Positions 8,901-17,353 of a stretch of DNA of 64,000 nucleotides are shown here, one piece after another (position 1 is the stretch's first letter; each line of letters opens with the position of its first letter). The DNA is taken from the NCBI RefSeq assembly GCF_016278365.1, contig NZ_JADQBZ010000004.1:62001-126000 (forward strand). The letters run 5' to 3'. The position numbers and the translations under genes are program-made. This DNA comes from Methanolobus sp. (lineage in GTDB: Archaea; Halobacteriota; Methanosarcinia; Methanosarcinales; Methanosarcinaceae). The notes under the pieces are model-generated. The model was given only the letters and a program-made list of their open reading frames with translations, did no database searches and was not told the DNA's origin.

Positions 8901-9476
8901 CTAGAGTGTTCCCTTTGTGCTCTTTATGTCCTGCCCCTCAATAACTGTGGCTCTCTTAAGGGCGTATGCGAATGCCTTGAAAAGCGCCTCTATCTTATGG
9001 TGGTCATTATCTCCGCAGACGCTTGCATGCATGTTGATCTTTGCATGCTGGGCTACAGATTCGAAGAAGTGCCTGACCATCTGGGTGCTGAATTCGCCTA
9101 CTTTTGGAGATGTGAACGCTGCTTCAAGTACCAGGTAGCTGCGTCCTCCGATGTCGAGAGCCACACTTGCAAGCGCCTCGTCCATAGGAATACGGGCCTC
9201 TCCGAATCTGGCAATACCAGCCTTGTCCTCGAGGGCTTTTGCAATTGCCTGTCCCAGGACGATGCCTGCGTCTTCTATGAGGTGATGGTCATCCACGATA
9301 AGGTCACCCTTTGCATTAACAAGGAGATCGAATCCGCTGTGTTTTGAGAATGCCGTAAGCATGTGGTCGAGGAACCCTATTCCTGTATCAATGGTAGATG
9401 AGCCGGTTCCATCCAGGTTAAGTTCGATGCGGATGTCAGTTTCGCTGGTCTTGCGTGAAATCTTTGCCTCTCTCAT
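8901..9476 (-). CDS. hisB: Imidazoleglycerol-phosphate dehydratase
   Basis: Converts imidazole glycerol phosphate to imidazole acetol phosphate in histidine synthesis. The 191-aa chain carries both metal-binding repeats: [10 protein letters not shown] with DDHHLIED, and [12 protein letters not shown] with [10 protein letters not shown]. The frame opens at 9497, but ATG 9476 with a GAGGTG SD 4 nt upstream matches the family start MREAKISR. Third gene of hisG-hisA-hisB on the minus strand, 42 bp after hisA. Its 3' end is 6 bp from the convergent MutS-like gene. Confidence 0.95.
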   Translation of the reverse strand: MREAKISRKTSETDIRIELNLDGTGSSTIDTGIGFLDHMLTAFSKHSGFDLLVNAKGDLIVDDHHLIEDAGIVLGQAIAKALEDKAGIARFGEARIPMDEALASVALDIGGRSYLVLEAAFTSPKVGEFSTQMVRHFFESVAQHAKINMHASVCGDNDHHKIEALFKAFAYALKRATVIEGQDIKSTKGTL

Positions 9477-9518
9477 GGTGCACCTCGTGTTTATCAATTT
9501 CTACGATTATTCTACAAT

Positions 9519-10259
9519 TCATATGTCTTTTTCAATAATAGTTATCGCTTCTGCCAGTGTGAACTTGCCTGTATAGAGGGCGCTTCCGACAACAACAGCT
9601 GAAGCGCCTGTTCTTTTGATGGTTATGAGGTCTGCAAGGCCTGTGACTCCGCCGGATGCGATGACAGGTACGCTGACGGACTTTACCAGTTCTTCAGTTG
9701 GTTTAGTGTTAACACCCTGCATAAGCCCCTCGGTATCTATATTGGTGAAAAGCAGGCTACCTGCGCCCAGTTTCTCGAACTTGATTCCCATCTCGACAGC
9801 AGTATGCTCGGATTGCTTTTTCCAGCCTTCAATGGATATTTTTCCGTTACGGGAGTCAAGAGCGACGTTGACACACTCACTACCAAATGAATCTGCCAGC
9901 TCCTTTACCAGTTGGGGATCATTGATGGCAGCAGTACTGAGTATCACCCTGTCAACCCCAAGCCTGAGCAGGCCTGCAGCATCCTCAAAAGAACGGATAC
10001 CTCCTCCAGCCTGGATGCTTATGCCCATAGGTTTACACTCTTTAACTATCTCCTCTATGATAGGGGCGTTGTGGCGTTTGCCCTCTATGGCACCGTCAAG
10101 GTCGATAAGATGGAGGGTCCTTGCACCCTGGGATACCCAGTCCTTTGCAACCGCTACAGGATCGTCAAGGCTTACAAGTTCGCTGCCAGGTACGCCCTGC
10201 ACAAGCTGAACGCACTTGCCGTTTCTCATGTCTACCGCGGGTATGATCTCAAAAGTCAT
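9519..10259 (-). CDS. hisA: ProFAR isomerase (HisA)
   Basis: Phosphoribosylformimino-5-aminoimidazole carboxamide ribotide isomerase, a (beta/alpha)8 barrel of histidine synthesis. The 246-aa protein has the catalytic Asp in EIIPAVDMRNGKCVQL, the phosphate-binding IQAGGGIRS and ASGGVTGL loops, and NIDTEGLMQGVN, which fits HisA rather than HisF. It sits 8 bp downstream of hisG and 42 bp upstream of hisB, so the three genes form one operon. Confidence 0.95.
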   Translation of the reverse strand: MTFEIIPAVDMRNGKCVQLVQGVPGSELVSLDDPVAVAKDWVSQGARTLHLIDLDGAIEGKRHNAPIIEEIVKECKPMGISIQAGGGIRSFEDAAGLLRLGVDRVILSTAAINDPQLVKELADSFGSECVNVALDSRNGKISIEGWKKQSEHTAVEMGIKFEKLGAGSLLFTNIDTEGLMQGVNTKPTEELVKSVSVPVIASGGVTGLADLITIKRTGASAVVVGSALYTGKFTLAEAITIIEKDI

Positions 10260-10267
10260 GGGAACAC

Positions 10268-11122
10268 CTAAGACATCATCCTTTCAATAGGCATTACCAG
10301 TATGTCTTTTGCCCCGGCCGCTTTAAGCTCGCTCACTGTTGCAAAGATCATATCTGACTGGACCACGGCATGGACTGCAAGCATGGCTTCATCAGACTCT
10401 ACTTTCATCACGGTCGGACCTGCAAGACCCGGAAGCACCTTCTTGACCTTCTCAAGGCTTTCGGCAGGTACGTTCATCATAAGATAGCGTTTTCCTTTCG
10501 CACGCAGCACACTTTCAACAGCAGTCTTTATCTGGCTGATCTTGCCATCCTTGTCCATGCTTTTTTTGTTCGCTATCAGGTAAACTGAAGAAGAGAATAC
10601 CTTTTCTATCATTTTGAGATGATTTGTGACAAGGGTGGTACCTGAACTTGAGATGTCCACTATCGCGTCGGCAATGCCGACATGCGGTGTCATCTCACAT
10701 GCGCCACTGACCTTTATTATTTCTATTCCCACTCCTGCGTTCTCGAAGTACTTACGGGTGATGTTTGGGAATTCAGTAGCCACACGCATGCCTTTAAGCT
10801 GCTCTGCGGATGTTATGGGCGAATCTTCCGGGACCGCCAGTACAAGATTGGCGCTTCCGAACTTAAGGTCCAGCAGCACTTCTACGCTGGCATCTGTTTC
10901 GTTTATCAGGTCAAGACCGGTGATGCCCACATCTGCTGCACCATCCTGGACGTACTCGGGTATGTCTGCAGCCCGCGCGAAAAGATACGTGATCTCAGGA
11001 TCAGTGGTTTTTGCAAAAAGCTTCCTTGTGCTGCCTTCGAGCACAGGGAGTCCCGCTTCCTTGAGCAGGGTGACTGTTGGGTCGTGCAGGCGCCCTTTGT
11101 TGGGTATGGCAATACGTATCAT
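10268..11122 (-). CDS. hisG: ATP phosphoribosyltransferase, long form
   Basis: First enzyme of histidine synthesis, joining ATP and PRPP. At 284 aa it is the long, hexameric form that needs no HisZ. The N-terminus IRIAIPNKGRLHDP and the PRPP-site VDISSSGTTL are present. The C-terminal ~75 residues (VESVLRAKGKRYLMMNVP onward) are the ferredoxin-like regulatory domain that binds histidine in this family, so feedback inhibition is likely. It is the promoter-proximal gene of the his cluster; an AAGGATAT SD precedes its ATG. It is divergent from mat across a 309 bp gap. Confidence 0.95.
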   Translation of the reverse strand: MIRIAIPNKGRLHDPTVTLLKEAGLPVLEGSTRKLFAKTTDPEITYLFARAADIPEYVQDGAADVGITGLDLINETDASVEVLLDLKFGSANLVLAVPEDSPITSAEQLKGMRVATEFPNITRKYFENAGVGIEIIKVSGACEMTPHVGIADAIVDISSSGTTLVTNHLKMIEKVFSSSVYLIANKKSMDKDGKISQIKTAVESVLRAKGKRYLMMNVPAESLEKVKKVLPGLAGPTVMKVESDEAMLAVHAVVQSDMIFATVSELKAAGAKDILVMPIERMMS

Positions 11123-11431
11123 GTATATCCTTCTGGTAAAAGTGAATACCGGGCATGTTATCGTTTAATGTGCCGGGCAGTTATATGGTATTGTCCGGTA
11201 ATGTCCGGTTGTTATTTGGAATGTTCTCACAAAGTCCTTTATATGATATAGATTTCACGCTGATGGATGTATCATTAACGATTGCTCCTATGCATATATA
11301 ATTACCCAGGGTAATAATGGTTGAGAGTTAATATTAAATAATACGTTGATAGTTGATACAGGAAGAATACTTAATTATCTGTCCGATTATTTATTCTTGC
11401 AGTTGTTATTTATTCATACGAGGGTCAAAAA
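11123..11431. other. Divergent promoter region between hisG and mat
   Basis: 309 bp, AT-rich, with no convincing ORF. It must hold the promoters of hisG (leftward) and mat (rightward). Visible elements are two CCGGGCA copies near 11147-11174, two TGTCCGGTA/T copies near 11192-11210, TATA-like runs around 11240-11300 and 11325-11345, and the palindrome listed separately. Confidence 0.5.
11301..11315. promoter_or_regulatory. Perfect palindrome upstream of mat
   Basis: ATTACCC-A-GGGTAAT is a perfect 7+1+7 inverted repeat about 117 bp before the mat start. It has operator form, or it could be a small hairpin in a long leader. No regulator is known to me for it. Confidence 0.35.
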
Positions 11432-12628
11432 ATGATGCGTAATATCAACGTCGAACACCTGATACAAACGCCTATTGAAAAGCAAAAGATCGAAATTGTG
11501 GAAAGAAAGGGTGTTGGCCACCCTGACAGCATTTCGGATGGCCTTTCAGAGGCAGTAAGCCGTGCATTATGTAAGGAATATATCAAAAAGTGCGGTGTCG
11601 TGCTGCATCACAATACTGATGAGACACAGATCGTGGCCGGCAGGTCCAGTCCTAAATTTGGTGGTGGAGAAGTTATCCAGCCCATTTATGCCCTGCTCGT
11701 GGGAAGGGCCACAAAAGAATTCGAAGGTGTAGAGATACCTGCGGAGTCAGTGGCCCTTTCAGCTGCGAGGGACTATATCCGCAAGAATATAATCGATCTG
11801 GACCTGGAAAGGGACATGATCATCGACTGTAAAATGGGTACGGGCTCATCCGACCTGAGGGATGTTTTCAACAGGACCAAAGTGCCGGTTGCAAACGACA
11901 CTTCTTTTGGCATCGGCCACGCTCCTTTCTCGGAACTTGAGCAGATCGTCTATGAGGCCGAGAGGAAACTCATCACTGACCTTAAAACGAAAATTCCGGG
12001 CATAGGGACCGATATCAAGGTCATGGGACTCAGAGATGATAATGATATCTCTCTTACGATCTGCTGCGGAATGGTAGGTCGCCATATCGATGATATGGAT
12101 CACTATATCAATCTCAAGGAAGAGATAGTGGATTATGTAACTGATCTTGCGATGAAGCGTACTGACAGGAACGTTTCTGCAGCGCTCAACACAGGAGACA
12201 ATGCAAGCTGTGGTTCTATTTTCCTGACCGTTACAGGTACATCTGCAGAGATGGGTGATGACGGCTCAGTAGGACGTGGTAATCGCTGTAACGGGCTAAT
12301 CACACCGGGCAGGCCTATGAGCATGGAAGCTACCAGCGGCAAGAACCCTATAAACCATATAGGTAAGATATACAACCTGCTGTCCACCCAGATGGCAAGA
12401 GATGTTGTAAAGGCCGTACCCGAGGTTCAGGATGTCTACATACGCCTGCTGTCCCAGATAGGCAAACCTATAGACCAGCCTCTTGTGGCAAGCGCCCAGA
12501 TTATCCCGGAAGACGGCGCAAACTTCGCATCCGTCAGGGCGGAAACCGAAGGTGTCATGGATGAATGGCTGTCCAACATCACCCGAATAACAGAGATGGT
12601 TAGCAAGGGCGAACTGGATACGTTCTGA
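11432..12628 (+). CDS. mat: S-adenosylmethionine synthetase, archaeal type
   Basis: Makes S-adenosylmethionine from methionine and ATP. The 398-aa protein belongs to the archaeal MAT family, which has little overall identity to bacterial MetK. Seen motifs: [60 protein letters not shown] 11432 follows a GAGGGT SD by 6 nt; a second ATG lies directly after it. It stands alone between the his operon and tRNA genes and ends in a strong hairpin. Confidence 0.95.
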   Translation: MMRNINVEHLIQTPIEKQKIEIVERKGVGHPDSISDGLSEAVSRALCKEYIKKCGVVLHHNTDETQIVAGRSSPKFGGGEVIQPIYALLVGRATKEFEGVEIPAESVALSAARDYIRKNIIDLDLERDMIIDCKMGTGSSDLRDVFNRTKVPVANDTSFGIGHAPFSELEQIVYEAERKLITDLKTKIPGIGTDIKVMGLRDDNDISLTICCGMVGRHIDDMDHYINLKEEIVDYVTDLAMKRTDRNVSAALNTGDNASCGSIFLTVTGTSAEMGDDGSVGRGNRCNGLITPGRPMSMEATSGKNPINHIGKIYNLLSTQMARDVVKAVPEVQDVYIRLLSQIGKPIDQPLVASAQIIPEDGANFASVRAETEGVMDEWLSNITRITEMVSKGELDTF

Positions 12629-12929
12629 TCCGTTGCTCTGTTAAGGTCCTAAGTCTCCCGGATAGTCCGGGAGACATGAAATATTTCCGTATGCTGGCCT
12701 CAGACTGGCAGAGGTTCCCTAAAAATGCTTATTTTTTGTATTTGTATTTGTATTTGTCTCATCTTGCTGTTGTCTTTGTTGCTATTGTTTTTAATCAACG
12801 CTTAATATTGTCCTGTTGCTATACCTTTCCAGGATCCAGTGGATTTTGCGGCGAAAGAGATAAGTATTATTGTGCGTATTGGAGTGTTACATCGCACAGC
12901 AATGCCGTGACGATTCATGGTTTGCAAGA
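12629..12929. other. Intergenic region after mat
   Basis: About 300 bp between mat and tRNA-Tyr. It contains the mat terminator hairpin and then AT-rich sequence with a short TTTGTA tandem run near 12736-12757. An open frame at 12676-12939 overlaps the tRNA and has no recognisable protein features; I do not call it a gene. Confidence 0.5.
12653..12675 (+). terminator. Hairpin downstream of mat
   Basis: A perfect 10-bp stem, GTCTCCCGGA pairing with TCCGGGAGAC around a TAG loop, starts 24 nt after the mat stop codon. It probably stabilises or ends the mat transcript. A pyrimidine-rich T run follows further down (12731-12759). Confidence 0.6.
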
Positions 12930-13039
12930 CCCGCCTTAACTCAGTGGTAGAGTGCGCGGCTGTAGTATGGTTCATGTGACTTGTTCACACATACCGCGCA
13001 GGCACCGCGATGTCCCCGGTTCGAGTCTGGGAGGCGGGA
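12930..13039 (+). tRNA. tRNA-Tyr (GTA) with a 38-nt intron
   Basis: Acceptor stem CCCGCCT/AGGCGGG with the archaeal Tyr C1-G72 pair and discriminator A (13039). Anticodon GTA is at 12962-12964; T-arm CCCGG TTCGAGT CTGGG is at 13015-13031. The intron, 12966-13003, lies between positions 37 and 38. A canonical bulge-helix-bulge is visible: bulge AGT (12964-12966), 4-bp helix CTGT/GCAG (12960-12963 with 12998-13001) and bulge GCA (13002-13004), with cuts between second and third bulge bases. No CCA is encoded. Confidence 0.95.
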
Positions 13040-13059
13040 CTTCCAAAACCAGAAAAAGG

Positions 13060-13067
13060 TTTATATG
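13060..13067 (+). promoter_or_regulatory. TATA box of tRNA-Asp
   Basis: TTTATATG lies about 50 bp before tRNA-Asp, predicting a 5' leader of roughly 25 nt. It starts 20 bp after tRNA-Tyr, so tRNA-Asp probably has its own promoter. Confidence 0.5.
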
Positions 13068-13112
13068 CTAAGAGTTCCTTTTAGGGGTGCTCAAAAGCGA
13101 TAACCTCCGCGT

Positions 13113-13185
13113 GTCCGAATAGTGTAGAGGCCTATCATGAAGCCCTGTCGAGGCTTCGACCCGGGTTCGAATCCCGGTTCGGGCG
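13113..13185 (+). tRNA. tRNA-Asp (GTC)
   Basis: Acceptor stem GTCCGAA/TTCGGGC, anticodon stem AAGCC/GGCTT with loop CTGTCGA (anticodon GTC at 13147-13149), T-loop TTCGAAT and discriminator G, as expected for archaeal tRNA-Asp. No intron, no encoded CCA. A terminator hairpin follows. Confidence 0.95.
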
Positions 13186-13195
13186 CTAAATCTTC

Positions 13196-13216
13196 AATCC
13201 CGGCTCTTCCGGGATT
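13196..13216 (+). terminator. Terminator after tRNA-Asp
   Basis: 8-bp stem AATCCCGG/CCGGGATT with a CTCTT loop, followed by GTTTTTAT. Position and T run fit transcription termination of tRNA-Asp. Confidence 0.75.
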
Positions 13217-13427
13217 GTTTTTATATTTCATCTGGCTTTTAATGTAAATTGTGGAAAAATTGTATCTTTTTTAAAATTTGACATGTCCCGGTATCTTGTG
13301 ATTGTTGTAGGTGTAAATGATGTATTTATTGTGAATAATTGCTTTGATGGTTTTTTAAATATGTACCCAGGGCACTCGCTGTTTTCTCAACTCTGGCTGA
13401 TCGGAGATTCATGGCAAAAACAATCTT

Positions 13428-14213
13428 TTAGATTTCATTAATAGGCACTGAATCTTTCAGATAATATTCAAAGAGCTCTTTCCCCCATTCAAGTGCAGAT
13501 GGTTTGGAACACAATATGTATTTTTGGTCTATCTCTCCATTATCCTTGAACAGATGCATGAAAAAGTAGTAATCGTTATATGCAAAAGTCAACAGGTTCA
13601 CTTTTTTAGGATATACGTATAATTTGAATAGATCATTCTCAAGAAGCTTTGCAAAATCAGGATCCGGCTTATCCCGTAACCTGTCAAGCACCTCTTGGGA
13701 AATGATTAGATAAATTTCAACATTGTGCTCCATCAGTATGGGATACAGAGTAGAATACATGGGATGAAAATATGTACTCACTCTAAATACAGAACTTGAT
13801 ACTTTGGAGCGTTCATAAAAATCATTATCAAATTCGTGTATGTCTGTAATTGCCGGGTTTATTATGTCGCATTTCCCAAGTCCGTTCATTTTTTTCAGAA
13901 GAGATGCTGGGATGAAGTCGAGGTTATGGGTACCCCAGTAATCAATATCCATTTCCAGGACTTCCAGTGTATCTATAAGGGGCGCCATCTTATTAACTAT
14001 CAGTTTCCCGAGAGTTGTCAATTTGTAGGTATCTTCATGACGGGAAATAAGATGGTGATCTTCGAGTATCCTTATCTGAGGAAGCAAGGCTTGTCTTGTT
14101 GTGTTAAGAGACTTGAGGATAGCCTCTGCCCTCGCGGAATCATTCTGTAGGGTCAAGAGTACGCTTTTTCTCTTCTCTGAGGCAAATAGAACATCAAGCA
14201 ATGCTTTTTTCAT
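13428..14213 (-). CDS. Msr-like HTH regulator (DUF1724 family)
   Basis: Transcription regulator of 261 aa in the methanogen-specific group with an ArsR-like winged helix (about residues 1-80, LNTTRQALLPQIRILEDHHLI) and a DUF1724 C-terminal domain (WGTHNLDFIPASLLKKMNGLG onward). In Methanosarcina, such proteins (MsrA-G) control methanol or methylamine methyltransferase genes. No methyltransferase gene lies in this window, so the target is not local. It is divergent from two related genes at 15137 and 15580 across a 0.9 kb gap. Confidence 0.85.
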   Translation of the reverse strand: MKKALLDVLFASEKRKSVLLTLQNDSARAEAILKSLNTTRQALLPQIRILEDHHLISRHEDTYKLTTLGKLIVNKMAPLIDTLEVLEMDIDYWGTHNLDFIPASLLKKMNGLGKCDIINPAITDIHEFDNDFYERSKVSSSVFRVSTYFHPMYSTLYPILMEHNVEIYLIISQEVLDRLRDKPDPDFAKLLENDLFKLYVYPKKVNLLTFAYNDYYFFMHLFKDNGEIDQKYILCSKPSALEWGKELFEYYLKDSVPINEI

Positions 14214-14389
14214 GCTGGCATATATCCTGTCGAGTGGTTGTAATTTTAGATGTCGATGTTTTGAATTAAAAGTTACTGTTATTTAAAATGAATTAAATCT
14301 TAATCTCTATAATTAATTTAAAAATATGTATCATGAATTATAAGTGTTGTAAAGATTCGGTGAAACCTTTCCATTATTCACATAACAGA

Positions 14390-14413
14390 ATATTTTTGTT
14401 CTCCGAAAAATAT
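14390..14413. repeat. Inverted repeat
   Basis: ATATTTTT and AAAAATAT flank an 8-nt spacer, a perfect 8-bp inverted repeat. It could be a terminator or operator; no flanking gene reads into it. Confidence 0.35.
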
Positions 14414-14438
14414 CGCTGATACAGCTACAAATCAAATC

Positions 14439-14461
14439 CTGCCAAGTGTGCAGTTTGGCAG
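14439..14461. promoter_or_regulatory. Operator-like inverted repeat
   Basis: CTGCCAA-N9-TTGGCAG, perfect 7-bp arms, about 225 bp before the start of the minus-strand Msr-like gene. The form suits a dimeric HTH protein; a small hairpin is equally possible. Confidence 0.35.
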
Positions 14462-14639
14462 ACGGATTAAGTCTTAGTTAATCTAGAAAGCTGATCATTT
14501 CGAAAGGGTATAAAATTAGTATTAATTAATGAGGAAGCTGAAATTATAGCGGCATTAAAAGAATTCTTGCAAGCAAAACTTAGTATTCTTGTTTAGATTA
14601 AACAGAGGTTAGGTTAAATAAGAACATGACTTACTATGT

Positions 14640-14765
14640 ATTGCGGGTCGTGGGGAATGAACCGTAAACCGGGAGTGGAATTGAAGAGATATTGGGGAAT
14701 ATCTCGGATTCGTTAGGAGAGAGGCGCCTTAAAGCGTGGTGGTTTCCAGGCGCCTCATCTTATCT
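14640..14765 (+). ncRNA. Candidate structured small RNA
   Basis: A GC-rich island of about 125 nt inside very AT-rich DNA. It contains a perfect 8-bp hairpin with a GGGG loop (14686-14705, arms GAGATATT/AATATCTC). Next is an 8-bp stem GAGGCGCC/GGCGCCTC (14721-14728 with 14749-14756) closing a 20-nt loop. There is no open frame with an SD. GC islands with stable stems in AT-rich archaeal spacers often mark RNA genes. I do not recognise the family and strand is uncertain. Confidence 0.4.
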
Positions 14766-15136
14766 CAAATTGCATTTAATATATAATCTATGATATAGAA
14801 GTCGTTATAGTATATAATAATTCTTAATATTAGTCATTATCTTTATTCAACCAGTTTTTCGTTTTTTCATATAATCAATGCTGTCAATTACTATGATCTA
14901 TAAAGCTTTGAGATTATATCTATAGAGTAGATGAGGGCATTATTTGTATTCATTTGTGGCTACAATTTATAGACTAACACCACGTTAGAAATATGGTTAT
15001 CATTATAATTTCAATTGTTTTTAGATATGCGCGGTATGATTAGAAATTAACACAAGATTATGTTAAGTATTATTGTTCCTTATGTGTTTCTTCAGTGGTG
15101 GCAACATTTACAGGGAATTTTATGATTTATTGATGT

Positions 15137-15439
15137 ATGACTGGTTCAGAGCGTGGTAATGTGAAACAAAGATCATTAACTAAAGTGCTGTTTGAATCGG
15201 AAATGACAATGAATTCGCTATTATTTCTGAAGGAGGGACCAAAAACACCGGAACAATTCTTTGCATATTTTAATACGCCAGAAAAAGAATTACTTTCCTG
15301 TCTGGCAGAGTTACAGGAATATCATCTCATAATCAAGAGTGATGATGAGGTGTATAAATTGACTATTATAGGGGAACTACTTGTTGATAAAATGACAAGT
15401 CTGCTAAATATGCTGGATAAGATTGAAGATACAGTTTAG
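15137..15439 (+). CDS. Truncated Msr-like HTH protein
   Basis: A 100-aa protein that matches only the N-terminal winged-helix part of its neighbours at 13428 and 15580 (SLTKVLFESEMTMNSLLFL, then ELQEYHLIIKSDDEVYKLTIIGELLVDKM). The whole DUF1724 domain is missing and no remnant of it follows. It may be a decayed paralogue or a small DNA-binding antagonist. GTG 15161 is an alternative start; no strong SD is seen at either. It lies 140 bp upstream of the full-length paralogue. Confidence 0.6.
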   Translation: MTGSERGNVKQRSLTKVLFESEMTMNSLLFLKEGPKTPEQFFAYFNTPEKELLSCLAELQEYHLIIKSDDEVYKLTIIGELLVDKMTSLLNMLDKIEDTV

Positions 15440-15579
15440 TAATACTCCTAATTGTATCTGGTATCATATCTAATTTGACTTATCTTAATCATTTCTTTTT
15501 TATACCTTAATGCAAATACTCATCTGGTCATATTACAATCGCAGGAGAGTTATCTTTTCTCTATGATCGGAGGTATTTA

Positions 15580-16392
15580 TTGAGAAGAACTTTACTTGAA
15601 TCCATATTCATGTCTGAAAAGCGTAAGATTGTGCTCTTGTTATTACAAGAGGGGCCAAAAGATATCGAGTATCTCATGGAATACCTGGATACGACAAGAA
15701 CGGCACTACTTCCACAGCTAAATGTTCTGCAGGATTCCCACCTTATCACCAAGGAAGGTAATATGTGTGAACTGACAACACTCGGTAAACTGGTGGTCAG
15801 TGAAATGGCGCCTCTGATAAGTACTGTGGCAACGCTGGAAAGTGACCTCAGTTACTGGGGAAGCCATCGCATGGATTTTATTCCTCCGCATTTGTTGGAA
15901 AGGTTGTATGAACTGGGAGAGTGCAAATTCGTAAAACCCACAATAACTGACATGATGGAACTCAACAGAGAGTTCATGGAGAATACCTATTCCTCAAAGT
16001 CTCTTTTCACGATCACGACTTTCCTGCACCCCAATTTCATTGAGATATACTCCGGGCTTGCAGACAAGGGGGTGGAAGTCTCTGTAATACTCTCTGATGA
16101 TCTTTTCCGCAAAGTCACAAAAGAAAACCCTGAAGGTCTCCGGCATCTGATAAAATCAGCCCGGACGAAGTTCTATGTGTATGACCGACCTATGAACTTC
16201 ATAACATTCTCTATGAATGACCATGCGTCCATCTTCCGCCTTCTAACAACATCAGGTGATTACGATGGGGTGCAACTCTTTTCATCCTTTTCCGGTACTG
16301 TCCGGTGGGGAAGGGAGTTTTTCGAGTGGTACCTGCAGGATTCAACTCCGGTTAGTGAAGTCCAGGTGCGGTTTCCGGATACGGTGCGTTGA
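15580..16392 (+). CDS. Msr-like HTH regulator (DUF1724 family), TTG start
   Basis: A 270-aa paralogue of the gene at 13428. Winged helix: residues about 1-80 (LDTTRTALLPQLNVLQDSHLI). DUF1724 domain: SYWGSHRMDFIPPHLLERLYELGE through the C-terminal VRWGREFFEWYLQDS. The start is TTG 15580 behind a perfect GGAGGT SD 5 nt upstream. It is probably a regulator of methyl-substrate methyltransferase genes, by family knowledge. It ends 9 bp from a convergent small gene. Confidence 0.85.
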   Translation: MRRTLLESIFMSEKRKIVLLLLQEGPKDIEYLMEYLDTTRTALLPQLNVLQDSHLITKEGNMCELTTLGKLVVSEMAPLISTVATLESDLSYWGSHRMDFIPPHLLERLYELGECKFVKPTITDMMELNREFMENTYSSKSLFTITTFLHPNFIEIYSGLADKGVEVSVILSDDLFRKVTKENPEGLRHLIKSARTKFYVYDRPMNFITFSMNDHASIFRLLTTSGDYDGVQLFSSFSGTVRWGREFFEWYLQDSTPVSEVQVRFPDTVR

Positions 16393-16401
16393 TCTTCCTG
16401 T

Positions 16402-16659
16402 TCATTGCGGATAAACACGCTCCATTATCTCATCCAGGATAGAATGATCGGCGCCGAGAATGAACATGGCCTGGTAAAGGCCAATTACCCTTTCTTTGTA
16501 ATCCTCCACGTCTTCTATCTCGCCTTCATTGTACTTTTCCCGGACCATGTAAACATTGTCTATAAAGCTCCTGCAGATATCTTTTGTCTTTTCGTCCGGA
16601 TTCTCGAACATCCCTATGCATGCTCTGATATCCCTGTCAAATTCATCTCTGTCTTTCAT
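16402..16659 (-). CDS. Small acidic protein of unknown function
   Basis: An 85-aa soluble, highly charged, helical protein that I do not recognise. An SD (AGGGAG) lies 5 nt before ATG 16659, and codon use looks like its neighbours, so it is probably real. No cysteine clusters or membrane segments. It is convergent with the Msr-like gene and divergent from the exported protein at 16837. Confidence 0.6.
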   Translation of the reverse strand: MKDRDEFDRDIRACIGMFENPDEKTKDICRSFIDNVYMVREKYNEGEIEDVEDYKERVIGLYQAMFILGADHSILDEIMERVYPQ

Positions 16660-16836
16660 CTCTGCTCCCTGCGGGAATAATCCCCGCCTGAGTTCCCATA
16701 ACCTAATAATGACTGCATTTTACAAGAGGATTACACATCATAAAGGACAATTGGAATTAAACCAAAGCCAATCCAAATCTTACACAAACTACATGAATCC
16801 TAAGTTACACTATCAGTTAAAAACAGGAGGCATCCG

Positions 16837-17262
16837 GTGGGCGATATATTAAAAGTTCTTGGAATCTCTTTTCTGATCCTGGTGGCAATAACTGCTGCAG
16901 GCAACTATTCCTACGGCGCGGGAGGATGCATGCAGGTTATCAGTGTGGATGAAAAGCACCAGAATAGTGACAGGTTCGTGGCTGAGGTGAATGCTTACGA
17001 TGACAGGCTTGTGTTCAGCTATGTCCCGCGTACTGTCGATGCAGCTGGTGATTATTATGTTACTTACAACATCAAGGCTGACGGAAATATTCTGACAGTA
17101 TCCGACCGTGAATCATACGAGAATATTTCAGTTGATGAGCCGGTAGTTGTCGAGATTACCCGGCAAAGCTCTTCCTTGTATGAGATTGAGATGCTCATCG
17201 AGGATGCACAGGAAAACATTGCGCACAGAAGTAGTATCAGGGTAGGGCCGCAAGAGCAGTAA
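16837..17262 (+). CDS. Exported or membrane-anchored protein of unknown function, GTG start
   Basis: A 141-aa protein with an N-terminal hydrophobic segment (about residues 5-22, VLGISFLILVAITAAG) acting as signal or anchor, then a beta-rich soluble domain outside the cell. GTG 16837 lies 6 nt behind a perfect AGGAGG. No domain is recognised. It precedes the M24 peptidase genes by about 90 bp. Confidence 0.65.
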   Translation: MGDILKVLGISFLILVAITAAGNYSYGAGGCMQVISVDEKHQNSDRFVAEVNAYDDRLVFSYVPRTVDAAGDYYVTYNIKADGNILTVSDRESYENISVDEPVVVEITRQSSSLYEIEMLIEDAQENIAHRSSIRVGPQEQ

Positions 17263-17353
17263 AGTATACTGTCACCTGGCAGGATACATGAGGGACTTTC
17301 CCACATATGAACCTTAACAACAATTTTGTACTAGCAGGTACAAGATAGTCAAT

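Larger units (their letters stand above)
14214..15136. other. Long AT-rich intergenic region with hairpins
   Basis: About 920 bp with no convincing gene. It holds two inverted repeats and a GC-rich RNA candidate, listed separately. Around 14526-14595 a short open stretch reads like part of a protein (EAEIIAALKEFLQAK) but has no start or continuation; it may be a gene remnant. The rest is very AT-rich. Confidence 0.5.

Noticed and set aside
12731-12759. Short TTTGTA tandem run as a repeat array
   Set aside because: Only three to four units in a T-rich stretch; likely slippage, not an array.
12676-12939. 87-aa open frame
   Set aside because: It runs into tRNA-Tyr, has no SD, and its sequence is low-complexity at the start.
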